Shown here one piece after another: positions 17,226-26,134 of a stretch of 64,000 bases of DNA. This stretch comes from Vibrio algarum (GTDB taxonomy: Bacteria > Pseudomonadota > Gammaproteobacteria > Enterobacterales > Vibrionaceae): the NCBI RefSeq assembly GCF_028204155.1, contig NZ_JAQLOI010000003.1, forward strand, positions 1,426,001 through 1,490,000. Reading direction: 5' to 3'. The translations under genes were made by a program, and so were the position numbers. Within the stretch, counting starts at the first letter, position 1; each line of letters opens with the position of its first letter. The notes below the pieces were generated by a model that was given only the letters and a program-made list of their open reading frames with translations, had not been told where the DNA came from and ran no database searches.

Positions 17226-19072
17226 ATGTCTGACTCGTCTTTATCCCTTTTGTCCCAAATTAATGTCTATCCGATTAAGTCAATTAGAGGTATTAGTTTA
17301 TCGTCTTCATGGGTTGAAAAGCAGGGGATCATGTTTGATCGCCGATTTATGATCGCAGACCACAATGGTGTCATGATTACCGCCCGATCGCATCCACAGC
17401 TTGTCAGGGTTAAGGCCAATCTAACGCCAGATGGTATGTGGCTAAGTTTTGATGAACAACTGCCGTTTAAATTGTCTATGAATGAATTTGGCATGGATAA
17501 AGTAACAACTAAAGTTTGGGATGACGAGTTTACTTCTTTTTCTACAACTGACTTTGCAAATCGTTGGTTTAGCTCGATTTTAGGAAAACCTGTACAATTA
17601 CTATATACCGGAGAACAGTCAAATCGAGTAAGAGATAAATTAGGTCATAACGTAAGTTTCGCTGATGGTTACCCGTTGTTAATCATTAGTGAGGCGTCAC
17701 TAGCTGCGCTCAATAAGCGAAGCTCAGAAAAACATGATATGGCTCAGTTTCGTCCTAATATCGTTGTTTCGGGGAATGAAGCCTTCGTGGAAGATAGTTG
17801 GAAGCGGATTAGAATTGGTAAGGTAGTGTTTGAAATACGTAAACCATGTCAGCGCTGTATTCTTACTACTGTCGATGCCGAAACTGGCCAATATAAAGCA
17901 AACAAAGAGCCGTTAAAGACGCTGATAAACTTCAGGTCTTGTGAGAATGGTGAAGTCTATTTTGGGCAAAATTTAGTGGCGTTAAATGAAGGAACAATTG
18001 AGGTTGGCGACCCTATCGAAGTATTAGAATATAAAGAGAAAGATCAATATCAAGACAAGGGGGTGTCCGAGGTGCCAGTTTCTGGAAACTTGAAATTAAC
18101 CTGTGTTGAAATAGAGGAAGTCGCTAAAGATTTTGTAACCTATTGGCTAGAACCAACAAACGGAATTTTACCGAATTATTTTCCAGGCCAATATTTGCCA
18201 ATAGATGTAACGCTAAACGGTATTTCGTACGCTCGATATTATACGCTTTCGTCTAGTCCAACTCGGCTGGGTCGCTATGCGATATCTGTTAAGCGTGTTG
18301 ATGGTGGGAAGGTTTCCAATTATTTATCTGATAACGTACAGATAGGGGATGTGCTTACAGCAGAGTGTCCAACGGGTAGTTTTCATTTACAGGATGAAGT
18401 GGATAAGCCTCTGTTGCTCTTATCAGCAGGAAGTGGAGTGACACCAATGATATCTATGCTCAGATATTTAGCGGATAACAATCAATTAAACGATACTGTG
18501 TTCTTCCATCAATGCAGTACTTTAGATGACATTCCCTTTAGAGATGAACTCGATGCATTCCACAATCGATATCCTGGTTTTCAAATGATCATTTCATTGA
18601 GTCAGGCTCATGAAGAATGGGAAGGTGTGAAAGGGAGATTGACCCTATCTCATCTTAAAAACATACCTAATATCTCCTCTCGGCAAACGTTCGTTTGCGG
18701 GCCTAAACCATTTATGACAAAGGCAAAAAACCTGCTATTAAAGATGGGACTCCCTGAATCGAGTTATCATGAAGAGTCATTTGGATTGAATCTCGATATG
18801 GAAGCGAATGAGTTTAAAAAGGTGACATTAAAATTAAATGGCACGGAGTTCGATGGCGATAATCAATCTTCAATCTTACAACAAGCTGAAAAAAAGGTCT
18901 ATTTATCGCGAATAGTTGCCGCGCTGGCTTGTGTGGAGCTTGTATGTTGAACCTTAAATCTGGCGTAGTTGATCAAGAAAATGTACCCGTGCTAACGAAA
19001 GAAGACCTTGCTAATGGTAAGATACTCGCGTGTTGTAGTATCCCGAAATCAGATATTGAATTATCAAGTTAG
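17226..19072 (+). CDS. MOSC / flavin reductase / 2Fe-2S ferredoxin fusion oxidoreductase (apparent frameshift)
   Basis: A three-part fusion of about 615 residues. The N-terminal MOSC part (INVYPIKSIRG; DRRFMIAD; RKPCQRCILTTVD with the conserved Cys) resembles YcbX. The middle is an FAD/NAD(P) reductase (ARYYTLSSSP; LLSAGSGVTPMISML; FVCGPKPFM). The C-terminal ferredoxin has NSCRAGLCGAC and a distal ACCS cysteine. The ferredoxin is out of frame because the A run at 18889-18895 has seven As; eight would join ILQQAEKKGLFIANSC and end at 19070-19072. I take this as a base-calling error. The start at 17226 is preferred over 17211 because AAGGAAA lies 6 bases before it. Molybdenum-cofactor-linked reduction of N-hydroxylated compounds is inferred from YcbX. 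Confidence 0.87.
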
Positions 19073-19404
19073 GTTAGAAGCAAGTATTCTTTGGGGTGGG
19101 TTATCTCTACGCTACGATTAGCGTGGAGAATGTAATCGGATACGTGAGTAATAACGTAGGTTTGTTTATTTGTTATGATATCCCCAACTTTCAGTTGGTT
19201 TAGTGGTTTATCACTAGAAGCACAAAACCATTCTTTGTAGGCGTGGTCATTCACTGTTACTAACGTTATGCTTTCTATTGCAATGACTCGAGAACCGTAG
19301 TTTGCGAGTATGACAAACCTATCACCAGTGACCATGCTCTCTACTTGAGTACCTGGTTTAAGTTGAGATAAAGAATTAAGTTGTTGAGGTGTTTGAGTTT
19401 GCAT
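19069..19404 (-). CDS. Conserved hypothetical protein (111 aa)
   Basis: A soluble 111-residue protein that I do not recognise. It has no signal peptide or membrane helix. The sequence is beta-rich, with GTQVESMVTGDRFVIL followed by KVGDIITNKQTYVITHV, suggesting a small barrel or SH3-like fold. Its stop overlaps the convergent MOSC reductase stop by 4 bases. Confidence 0.6.
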   Translation of the reverse strand: MQTQTPQQLNSLSQLKPGTQVESMVTGDRFVILANYGSRVIAIESITLVTVNDHAYKEWFCASSDKPLNQLKVGDIITNKQTYVITHVSDYILHANRSVEITHPKEYLLLT

Positions 19405-19487
19405 GTTTATTGGCGAATATTCTGGTGAGTCAATTGATTAAGATGGATATTAAAGCATTTTTTTGCTTAAGGGTCATCAGATAGTAA

Positions 19488-19518
19488 AAACACTTTTATT
19501 TAGGTGCTTTACTATCTG
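19488..19518. repeat. 11-bp inverted repeat between nadE and hypothetical gene
   Basis: CAGATAGTAAA and TTTACTATCTG flank a 9-base loop region that contains a further CAC/GTG pair. It lies 49 bases beyond the nadE stop on the minus strand and may stop nadE transcripts, but no T tract follows on that strand. Confidence 0.5.
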
Positions 19519-19566
19519 AATGCACAATCCGTTGAGCGATATATTCTGTAATTGGCTAAGTAAAAC

Positions 19567-20397
19567 TTAATCGTAAATTGTTGGAATTGGCTCACGTTTA
19601 TGCTGTGTGGCTGTATATATCGCCACAATCTTATCTTTTACATCTTTAGAAACTTCTTTACCTTCTAAAAAGTCATCAATTTCATCATAGGTTAGATGTA
19701 GGGCATCTTCATCGGCTTTCTGAGGGGAAAGCTCTTCTAAATCGGCTGTAGGTGTTTTTCCAACCAACAATTGAGGAGCACCAAGCGTATCTGCCAGCTC
19801 TCTAACTTGACGTTTGCTTAGACCAAATAACGGTGCTAAATCACAAGCGCCATCACCAAATTTCGTATAAAAACCGGTAATATTTTCTGCTGAATGGTCA
19901 GTCCCTATTACGAGCCCTGAAGCATACCCGGCAATTTCATATTGCACGACCATACGTGCACGTGCTTTAACATTACCCTTTACAAAATCATGTTTAGCAT
20001 CATCAACAGGGAGGATACCTGTGTCGATAAGCGCAGCGCCGGTAACGGCATGTATACCATCAACACCCGCTTTAATATTCACAGATACTGAGTGTGTTGG
20101 CTTGATGAACGAAAGCGCTAGTTGGGCTTCATCTTCATCTTTTTGCTCGCCATAAGGTAGGCGTACGGCAATAAATTTGTACTCCGCTTGAGTAGAACCT
20201 TCGTTTAAACTGTCAACGGCTAGCTGGGCTAATCGCCCACAGGTAGTTGAGTCGACTCCACCACTTATGCCCAATACCAATGACTTACATCCGGATTCAG
20301 TCAATTTAGTTTTGATAAATTCTACACGGCGATTAATTTCGAATTGTGGATCGATAGAGGGTAATACGCGCATCTCTTCACGAATTTGATGTTCCAT
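19567..20397 (-). CDS. nadE: NH3-dependent NAD+ synthetase
   Basis: NadE amidates nicotinic acid adenine dinucleotide to NAD+. The ATP-binding loop LGISGGVDSTT near residue 40 (from the preferred start), RLPYGEQKDEDEA, GTDHSAENITGFYTKFGDGACDLAPLFGLSKRQVR and KTPTADLEELSPQKADE identify the E. coli-type short, ammonia-dependent class. I place the start at 20397 (275 aa), where AAGGAA lies 6-8 bases upstream. A longer frame from 20427 exists but lacks a better site. It is divergent from the nadD-like gene, the preceding step of the same pathway. Confidence 0.96.
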   Translation of the reverse strand: MEHQIREEMRVLPSIDPQFEINRRVEFIKTKLTESGCKSLVLGISGGVDSTTCGRLAQLAVDSLNEGSTQAEYKFIAVRLPYGEQKDEDEAQLALSFIKPTHSVSVNIKAGVDGIHAVTGAALIDTGILPVDDAKHDFVKGNVKARARMVVQYEIAGYASGLVIGTDHSAENITGFYTKFGDGACDLAPLFGLSKRQVRELADTLGAPQLLVGKTPTADLEELSPQKADEDALHLTYDEIDDFLEGKEVSKDVKDKIVAIYTATQHKREPIPTIYD

Positions 20398-20480
20398 TTG
20401 GGTTCCTTTTCCTACAAAATGTATCAACAGGTAATATCATACCTAATAACGTGCAATTAAAAACAGTGAAAATTTGTCTT

Positions 20481-21012
20481 ATGACGTTAAAAATAGAGAA
20501 CAAAACTAAATTTGCTATATTTGGGAGTGCTTTTAATCCCCCGAGCTTAGGGCATAAGAGTATTATCGACTCACTCGATCATTTTGATAAAGTCATTTTG
20601 GTTCCAAGTATTTCGCATGCTTGGGGAAAAAAATGTTGGATTTTGAATTGCGCTGTAAGATGGTGGATCTTTTTATAAAAGACCTAGGTTCTAACAAAGT
20701 AGAATCTTCTAAGGTTGAAAAAAACTCCACAAGCCCGGCCGAAGTGTGACCACATTTGATGTTCTTTCTGAGTTTGAAAAACAGTACCCAGATACGGAAT
20801 TGACTTTTATTGTTGGGCCAGACAATTTTCTTAATTTCAGCAAGTTTAGCAATTATGAGAAGATATTGACTCGTTGGTCTGTTGCTGTTTACCCTGAAAA
20901 AGTCAATATAAGAAGCACTTATATAAGGGAAAACCTCAAAGACAATAAACCGATAAAAGATCTGACTACAAACTCCGTCGAAAAGTACCTTCTTGCCCAA
21001 AACCTATACTGA
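20481..21012 (+). CDS. Nicotinate/nicotinamide mononucleotide adenylyltransferase-like protein (two apparent frameshifts)
   Basis: A NadD-like adenylyltransferase, predicted to make NaAD or NAD+ from the mononucleotide and ATP. FGSAFNPPSLGHKS is the family (GxFxPxHxGH-like) nucleotide-binding motif, FIVGPDNFLNF is the substrate loop, and RSTYIREN is the ISxTxxR-like motif. The gene is split into three frames by A7 runs at 20627-20633 and 20718-20724; one added A in each gives a continuous protein through WGKKMLDFELRCKMVDLF and GRSVTTFDVL. It lies divergently beside nadE. The start is uncertain (20451 or 20481). Both breaks are homopolymer shortenings, so a real pseudogene is less likely than sequencing error. 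Confidence 0.82.
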
Positions 21013-21046
21013 ATAACTTTACTAATAAAGTGAATAAGCGAGTTGT

Positions 21047-21658
21047 CTATTGTGGTGTTACTCCGAAGCCAAATTCGTATAAAGTCCTAAATTCTTCAGT
21101 CGATAGATTAAACACTTCCGATGCAACCTGTTCTGTTTTTTGCCCAGAAAGTAGTCGCTTTCTTGCTTCGCGAAGTTTTAGTGATAAATGGACCTCGGCA
21201 TTTAATCCTGCGTTATTATCGGGTAACCAACTATTAAATTGCTGACTTAACGAGTTCGTTGTTAATTTCGGCTTAATATTTCTAACCTCGTGGCGTACTA
21301 CTTCAAGCAATACTTTATGGTATTCGTCATTACTTGGTACTTCACTTAACAGATGAAATGCGTTTACCGCTATATCGTTCGTTTCAACGTAACCAACCGA
21401 GTGAGTGAAAGGGTCGGATAACCTTTGTGAAAACGTTACGGTGGAAACTATAGATTGAGCGAGAAACGTGATTGACACTAAGCAGTCAGCGGGTATCCAA
21501 AAATATTGACCAGATTCTACTGCGAATTCATTTTTACCGATCTTTATTAGCACCACTCCTTGCGTTACGGTCAAAAGAGAATGCTTCAATGCTTTCTTTC
21601 TTGGAGTGACGGCAATGTGATGATGATTAGTGTTTTCAAATTGAATAGAGTAATTCAT
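21047..21658 (-). CDS. AraC-like regulator with reduced DNA-binding domain
   Basis: A 203-residue protein with an N-terminal cupin-like part (LLTVTQGVVLIKIGKNEFAVESGQYFWIPADC) and a C-terminal helix-turn-helix resembling the first half of an AraC domain (LKLREARKRLLSGQKTEQVASEVF). It ends at GVTPQ, where AraC proteins normally continue with a Tyr-Arg helix, and reading past the stop shows no such continuation. It may be a natural short variant. The target is unknown. It sits convergent with the nadD-like gene. Confidence 0.7.
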   Translation of the reverse strand: MNYSIQFENTNHHHIAVTPRKKALKHSLLTVTQGVVLIKIGKNEFAVESGQYFWIPADCLVSITFLAQSIVSTVTFSQRLSDPFTHSVGYVETNDIAVNAFHLLSEVPSNDEYHKVLLEVVRHEVRNIKPKLTTNSLSQQFNSWLPDNNAGLNAEVHLSLKLREARKRLLSGQKTEQVASEVFNLSTEEFRTLYEFGFGVTPQ

Positions 21659-21839
21659 GGCAACCTCAAATAATTCGCCGCTAGGTTACCTGTTATTTCA
21701 GATAAAGCCAATATAGTTAGCTCTATCACAACAAATAGGAGGTCGTTAGATACATACTCTGGTCTGACCTTGATTAATTGACAATACTATTGCTGAATAT
21801 GAAGCCAAGAGTGCGTAGAATTAACGCGATTTTAAATTT

Positions 21840-22958
21840 ATGAAGAAGAATATGAATTCCGAACAAGATGTTTATCAAGAAATCCGACCATATAATGATT
21901 CGGAGATTAGTGGCGCGATTGATCGTTTGATTTGTGACCAAGAATTTGTCAATGCCATTATCAACCATCGTTTTGCCTCTAAGCCTGTGTGGCTCAAAAC
22001 ACTTCTTTCTCCGTTTATTAAGGTGATGCTTAAAACTAAATGGGGCAAGCTTAAAACAGTAAAGGATGTTCAACTAGAAATAGAGAAGTACCTAGCTAAT
22101 ACACTTCGTAAGACAACGGACGGGGTTAGTTTTGAAGGACTTGAAAGCTTAGATTCTAATGTACCGTACTTATTCATCTCTAACCATAGAGACATAGCTA
22201 TGGATCCTGCGGTTATAAATTATGGTTTACATCATAGTAAGCATAAAACCGTCCGGATTGCGATTGGCGACAACTTGCTTAAGAAACCTTGTGCAACTGA
22301 ATTAATGAAGCTTAATAAAAGCTTTATTGTAAAACGTTCAATTAAAGCGCCTAGAGAATTGATGAAAGCACTTGGTCAACTTTCATCTTATATTAAACAT
22401 TCATTAGAAACAGGGAATTCAATCTGGATTGCACAACGAGAAGGTCGAGCTAAGGATGGTAATGATGTGACTGAACCAGCCATTCTCAAAATGTTTCATG
22501 TCGAAGGTCGAAAGAGAAAAGTAGCGTTTAATGAATACATTCACTCGCTGAACATCGTTCCTGTAGCCATTTCTTACGAAAATGATCCCTGTGATTTGGA
22601 CAAAGCTCGCGAACTCGATGAGAAACTCAACAATGGTAGTTATCAAAAAACCGAATTCGAAGATATTGAAAGTATCGTTAAAGGAATAGTAGGGTACAAA
22701 GGAAAAATATCGGTTCGTTTTGGCCGTGTCATTGATCACAACGTTGATAAACCGGAAGAACTAGCAATAGAAATCGATAAGCAAATTCATGAGTTGTACA
22801 AGCTTTATCCAGTCAATCTTTATGCCGCAGGCATTGAAGATGATTCAGTATCAGACAAAGTTAAACGTGACTTCGATGAAAAGCTCAGTCAGTTATCCGA
22901 CGGTGCTAAAGAAATACTAATCGATATGTATGCAAATCCGGTTCGTAATAAAGCCTAA
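21840..22958 (+). CDS. PlsC-like glycerol acyltransferase
   Basis: A 372-residue member of the lysophospholipid acyltransferase superfamily. Visible blocks are FISNHRDIAMDPA (catalytic His-Asp region), the substrate-binding IWIAQREGRAKDG and NIVPVAISYENDP. The N-terminal 100 residues are specific to a Vibrio/Shewanella-like branch and contain one moderately hydrophobic segment. It probably acylates a lysophospholipid or related acceptor at the inner membrane; the substrate is not known. It is followed at once by a strong terminator. Confidence 0.82.
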   Translation: MKKNMNSEQDVYQEIRPYNDSEISGAIDRLICDQEFVNAIINHRFASKPVWLKTLLSPFIKVMLKTKWGKLKTVKDVQLEIEKYLANTLRKTTDGVSFEGLESLDSNVPYLFISNHRDIAMDPAVINYGLHHSKHKTVRIAIGDNLLKKPCATELMKLNKSFIVKRSIKAPRELMKALGQLSSYIKHSLETGNSIWIAQREGRAKDGNDVTEPAILKMFHVEGRKRKVAFNEYIHSLNIVPVAISYENDPCDLDKARELDEKLNNGSYQKTEFEDIESIVKGIVGYKGKISVRFGRVIDHNVDKPEELAIEIDKQIHELYKLYPVNLYAAGIEDDSVSDKVKRDFDEKLSQLSDGAKEILIDMYANPVRNKA

Positions 22959-22983
22959 AAAAAGGAGCGTGACGCTCCTTTTT
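22959..22983. terminator. Perfect bidirectional hairpin terminator
   Basis: AAAAAGGAGCG and CGCTCCTTTTT pair over a 3-base loop directly after the acyltransferase stop. The A and T tracts allow use on both strands, so it may also stop the leftward solenoid gene. Confidence 0.92.
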
Positions 22984-23019
22984 ACTTCCCTTTTTCACTG
23001 AGCGTCTAAATGGCTTTTA

Positions 23020-23625
23020 TTATCGAGCTACCGCTCCACCTAGATTAAGACTCTTAGGCCAGGAAGTAATGACATTGCCACCTAAAAAAATATTGCCGCC
23101 AACCGTCATTGCTTCAGGAAACGTGGTTATTTTAGAACCCCCTATGTATAAGTCACCTTCTACTACAATGTTATCGGGTAATTTCGACAAAGGCGTACGA
23201 ATCACACTTAGATCCCCTTTGACGGTAAATCTTGGTGGTAAAGAGTTTAGTTTTGTATCTGTAAAATTAATATAGCCACCGACTTTGATACCAGAAGGCC
23301 ACCGCTCTAGATCTGAGCCAAGAAGGTTAACGAACCCCTTAATCTGAGTCCCTCGTCTAATTTGCTTTAATGTACTATTTGAAGCGTCTAAATTACCATT
23401 TACAGATAAGCCTTGTGGTAATTTTTCGATGCTTGTATTGGATATGTTTAAATTACCTTTAACAACGAGGCCAGTTGGCAGGGAAGTATACGGCTTATTT
23501 CTGAGGTAAAGATTACCGTAGTTATCCAGATGGTTAAGTATTTCGTATTCATCTAACGGTTGAGCGAAAGAGATGGATGTTGAAATCAAGCCACATAGAA
23601 GCAACGTTGTTTTTAAAATCTGCAT
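23020..23625 (-). CDS. Exported leucine-rich-like solenoid protein
   Basis: A 201-residue protein with a signal peptide (cleavage after about residue 21, SISFA-QPLDE). The rest consists of about seven or eight repeats of roughly 20 residues with the pattern V-x-G-N/D-L-x-I/V-x-x-T/S-x-I/L-x-x-L/W-P-x-x-x, for example LVVKGNLNISNTSIEKLPQG and IVVEGDLYIGGSKITTFPEA. This predicts a right-handed beta-solenoid in the periplasm or on the cell surface. No enzymatic motif is visible, so a binding or scaffold role is more likely. I cannot name a function. Confidence 0.75.
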   Translation of the reverse strand: MQILKTTLLLCGLISTSISFAQPLDEYEILNHLDNYGNLYLRNKPYTSLPTGLVVKGNLNISNTSIEKLPQGLSVNGNLDASNSTLKQIRRGTQIKGFVNLLGSDLERWPSGIKVGGYINFTDTKLNSLPPRFTVKGDLSVIRTPLSKLPDNIVVEGDLYIGGSKITTFPEAMTVGGNIFLGGNVITSWPKSLNLGGAVAR

Positions 23626-23746
23626 AAATTAGTTCTTTAGGTGTGTATCTTGATATCGGCATGAAGTTAGAAAACTGAAGATATGTTGTACAACGAGCTA
23701 ATGCATCCCGCTAAGCAAAACAATTTAGCTCGTAAATAATTTATGA

Positions 23747-24058
23747 TTAACGACTTATTGAGCGAGATTTTAGCTCAAAAATCAGTTTTTCTGCGCTGAC
23801 TTCAAATTTAAATTTAACGTGTAATTCTGTGATTCCGTCTGGAATTGGGGTCGTATCATATTGTACATTAGCGCAAATTTCTTTCGCTAGTGTCACATAC
23901 TTGTCGAGCTCTAATTGTAAAAGCTGTTTGGATTGACCAAAGATAGAAACATCAGCGACTTCATCACCTTCACCGATTATAAAACCTACTTCAGCAGTAA
24001 CACCACAGGCTTCACAAAGTTCATTTTCTGGATCAATACCATTTGTATATTCAGTCAT
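23747..24058 (-). CDS. YfcZ/YiiS family (DUF406) protein
   Basis: A 103-residue cytoplasmic protein of the DUF406 family. It has the cysteine pair CEACG near residue 15 and a C-terminal KFKFEVSAEKLIFELKSR block that matches the family's FTFxCEAEMLIFQL pattern. The function of this family is unknown. It is monocistronic. Confidence 0.85.
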   Translation of the reverse strand: MTEYTNGIDPENELCEACGVTAEVGFIIGEGDEVADVSIFGQSKQLLQLELDKYVTLAKEICANVQYDTTPIPDGITELHVKFKFEVSAEKLIFELKSRSISR

Positions 24059-24312
24059 AACGATTCCTCTTACTTTAAGTCGCTCTAGTTTACATTAGCT
24101 ACTTGATAGATAACCAGAAAAATATAGTGACTTTATTTGATGGTTTTCAAGTTAGCTAGAGTTAGCAAAGTTGGATAGCAATAGTTGTGTAATGCCAATC
24201 ACCTACGGATTAAAAGCATTTAATGTATATCTAATGGTATGAGTGTCCATATCACCTTAAGTCTCGCTTATCCGATGAATGAGCGCAAAAAATGTAGCGA
24301 TAGGAGTTAGAT

Positions 24313-24779
24313 ATGCCTAAGAAAACAAAAGCAGAAACCAAAATTACGATTCAAAAAATTTCAGATGCAGTCGCTGATCAGTTACTTAAACTGGGATACG
24401 ATAAAATGTCATACACAACATTAAGTAAACAAACAGGTATTTCAAGAACGGGTATTAGTCACCACTTTCCAAAAAAATTGACTTTATGACGGAGCTTGAT
24501 GGCCGAATGTATCATATGCTTGAATCGCACCTAGAACTAGATGGAAAGTTAGAAAATTTTTCTGAAAGTTGGATTGATTCTTTACGCCAGCCTGAATTTA
24601 TATCTATTTTAAGAACCCTTTTCCATCATATTGTTGCGATAGAAAACAGTGAGAAGCCGGTTTCAACAGGTATAGATAAGCTCTACCAGACGTTAAATAA
24701 CAAATACGGTGTGGAAAGTAAAAAAGAGTTAGAGTGGCTTATAGGTAAGTCATTGATTGAAATAAACTTTAAAGCATAA
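24313..24779 (+). CDS. TetR-like regulator (apparent frameshift)
   Basis: A DNA-binding regulator of about 155 residues. The helix-turn-helix is at residues 37-57 (SYTTLSKQTGISRTGISHHF). The frame breaks just after it in the A7 run at 24471-24477; one more A gives HHFPKKIDFMTELDG and a C-terminal domain ending at 24779. GGAG lies 8 bases before the ATG. The C-terminal ligand-binding part is short for TetR, so dimer-only or unusual ligand sensing is possible. Target unknown. Confidence 0.78.
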
Positions 24780-24783
24780 TAAC

Positions 24784-24833
24784 TCACAATGAATCATCCC
24801 AGTAATTAACTTATTGGAGATGATTCATTGTGA
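24784..24833. repeat. 15-bp perfect inverted repeat at convergent gene ends
   Basis: TCACAATGAATCATC (24784-24798) and its exact complement (24819-24833) flank a 20-base spacer. The repeat begins 4 bases after the TetR stop and runs into the last codons of the leftward YgjV-like gene. It could act as a transcription barrier for both genes. Confidence 0.8.
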
Positions 24834-25101
24834 AATTTATTGGGGAACTATGCTTTGATTGCTTCGATGTCGTTTGATTTTTTTCTTGGTACATCTTGAT
24901 TAGGAAATAGACGTTTACACAAGCTATGAATGCATTGGTTGCAACAACGGGCATTGCACTAATCATCACACCATAAATTACGAAAAATGTACAACCGACA
25001 AAGTTTAAGATACGTAGTTTAACGATGTCCTTCATTGTTAGTGATATTGCTACCATGATGGATGCGACGTAACCCATAATCTCAATCATATTAAATTCCA
25101 T
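24811..25101 (-). CDS. YgjV-like inner-membrane protein
   Basis: A 96-residue membrane protein with three hydrophobic helices (residues about 8-22, 33-50, 53-70) and the conserved sequence GYVASIMVAISLTMKDIVKLRILNF near the start, as in the YgjV family. Function unknown. The polar 25-residue C-terminal tail falls in an inverted repeat shared with the gene end opposite, so the tail may be a late addition. Confidence 0.8.
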   Translation of the reverse strand: MEFNMIEIMGYVASIMVAISLTMKDIVKLRILNFVGCTFFVIYGVMISAMPVVATNAFIACVNVYFLIKMYQEKNQTTSKQSKHSSPINFTMNHLQ

Positions 25102-25333
25102 TATTAATCCTCATTTGAATGCCGATAATTCGGTACCAATTCTTCTCGTCGTGAGATAAGTGAGGGAGCTCCGTGCCTCGAATGGTTTTACTTGTAACTG
25201 GGCGCAGAATATATCAGTAAGAGTATTGTGAGAAAAGCCGTAAAAAGAGGTTTGTTGATAGTTAGCGATTACGCAAACGTTTAACAATAAAAAATTTTGA
25301 TCTTGTTACTAAATCTATTGAAAAATATAATAA

Positions 25334-25357
25334 AAAAACCTGCCGAAGCAGGTTTTT
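25334..25357 (-). terminator. Intrinsic terminator after tmaR
   Basis: AAAAACCTGC and GCAGGTTTTT pair over a CGAA tetraloop. On the minus strand the stem ends in a T run, 17 bases beyond the tmaR stop. Confidence 0.92.
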
Positions 25358-25373
25358 GGGTATCTGAACGATG

Positions 25374-25688
25374 CTATTTTTTACCCTGAGATTGCTTGTC
25401 TTCTTCAGTCAGCGTTCTTATACGTCGACTAATATCACGTCTAGCTTTAGAAATCTCAGCACTATTAATAATGTGGTCGTCAACGCGATCTTCATAATCT
25501 GCTTTCATATTTTTAATTATTAGAACGATTTCATCGGGTGACATTTGAGGCTTGATATAATCTAGAAGGTTGTCTAGAAGTTCTACACGTTTCGTGTTGT
25601 CGCGCACCTTCTTTTCATTATCTTGAAGTTCACGCTTTAGCTTATTTTTACGACGAGCCTGGTTCACAATCTCAAAAACGTTGTTCAT
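25374..25688 (-). CDS. tmaR: TmaR / YeeX family (DUF496) polar-clustering protein
   Basis: A 104-residue, highly charged coiled-coil protein matching E. coli YeeX (TmaR), which clusters phosphotransferase enzyme EI at the cell pole. Shared blocks include RRKNKLKRELQDNEKKVRDN, LLDNLLDYIKPQMS and KADYEDRVDDHIINSAE-SKARRDIS. The length equals the family norm. The localisation role is established for E. coli and inferred here. Confidence 0.92.
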   Translation of the reverse strand: MNNVFEIVNQARRKNKLKRELQDNEKKVRDNTKRVELLDNLLDYIKPQMSPDEIVLIIKNMKADYEDRVDDHIINSAEISKARRDISRRIRTLTEEDKQSQGKK

Positions 25689-25865
25689 AGCAGTATCTTC
25701 CTACCTTTAAGTAATGATGTTAACTTGCTAAAGCATATCAGAGGATTCAACATCAGTCATATCATTAATATAGAGTTTTTTTAGCACGGTGAAAGTAAAC
25801 TGAGGTAAGGATTGAATTTGGTTAATATGGCACTATAAAATGAATAAAGTATCAACTGAGAGTTT

Positions 25866-26060
25866 GTGACATTTACGGTAACCTATATGCAGAAAACAAA
25901 CAGCGCACCAGAACCTAACGAGGTAATTCGGTTGCAAAGTGCTTACTTGAAAGCACGACAAGAACAGGATCTTATTGATGTTGATCTGAATAGAGCTCGC
26001 ATTATTTTAGTCGATCAAAAGGGAAACTTAATCAAAGAACTAATTAAAAACGAACATTAA
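25866..26060 (+). CDS. Small hypothetical protein (64 aa)
   Basis: A short frame with a GTG start, or an ATG seven codons in at 25887. The protein is hydrophilic, with an alpha-helical middle (NEVIRLQSAYLKARQEQDLIDVDLNRARI) and a polar end. I do not recognise it. A GAGAG element lies 5 bases before the GTG. It precedes yceH by 74 bases on the same strand. Confidence 0.5.
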   Translation: MTFTVTYMQKTNSAPEPNEVIRLQSAYLKARQEQDLIDVDLNRARIILVDQKGNLIKELIKNEH

Positions 26061-26134
26061 AGGCAGTATTTTTTAGAACATGAAGCTAATCTGTCATAGA
26101 GTTTACTCAAAATAAAGAATAATAAGGAAAGAGT

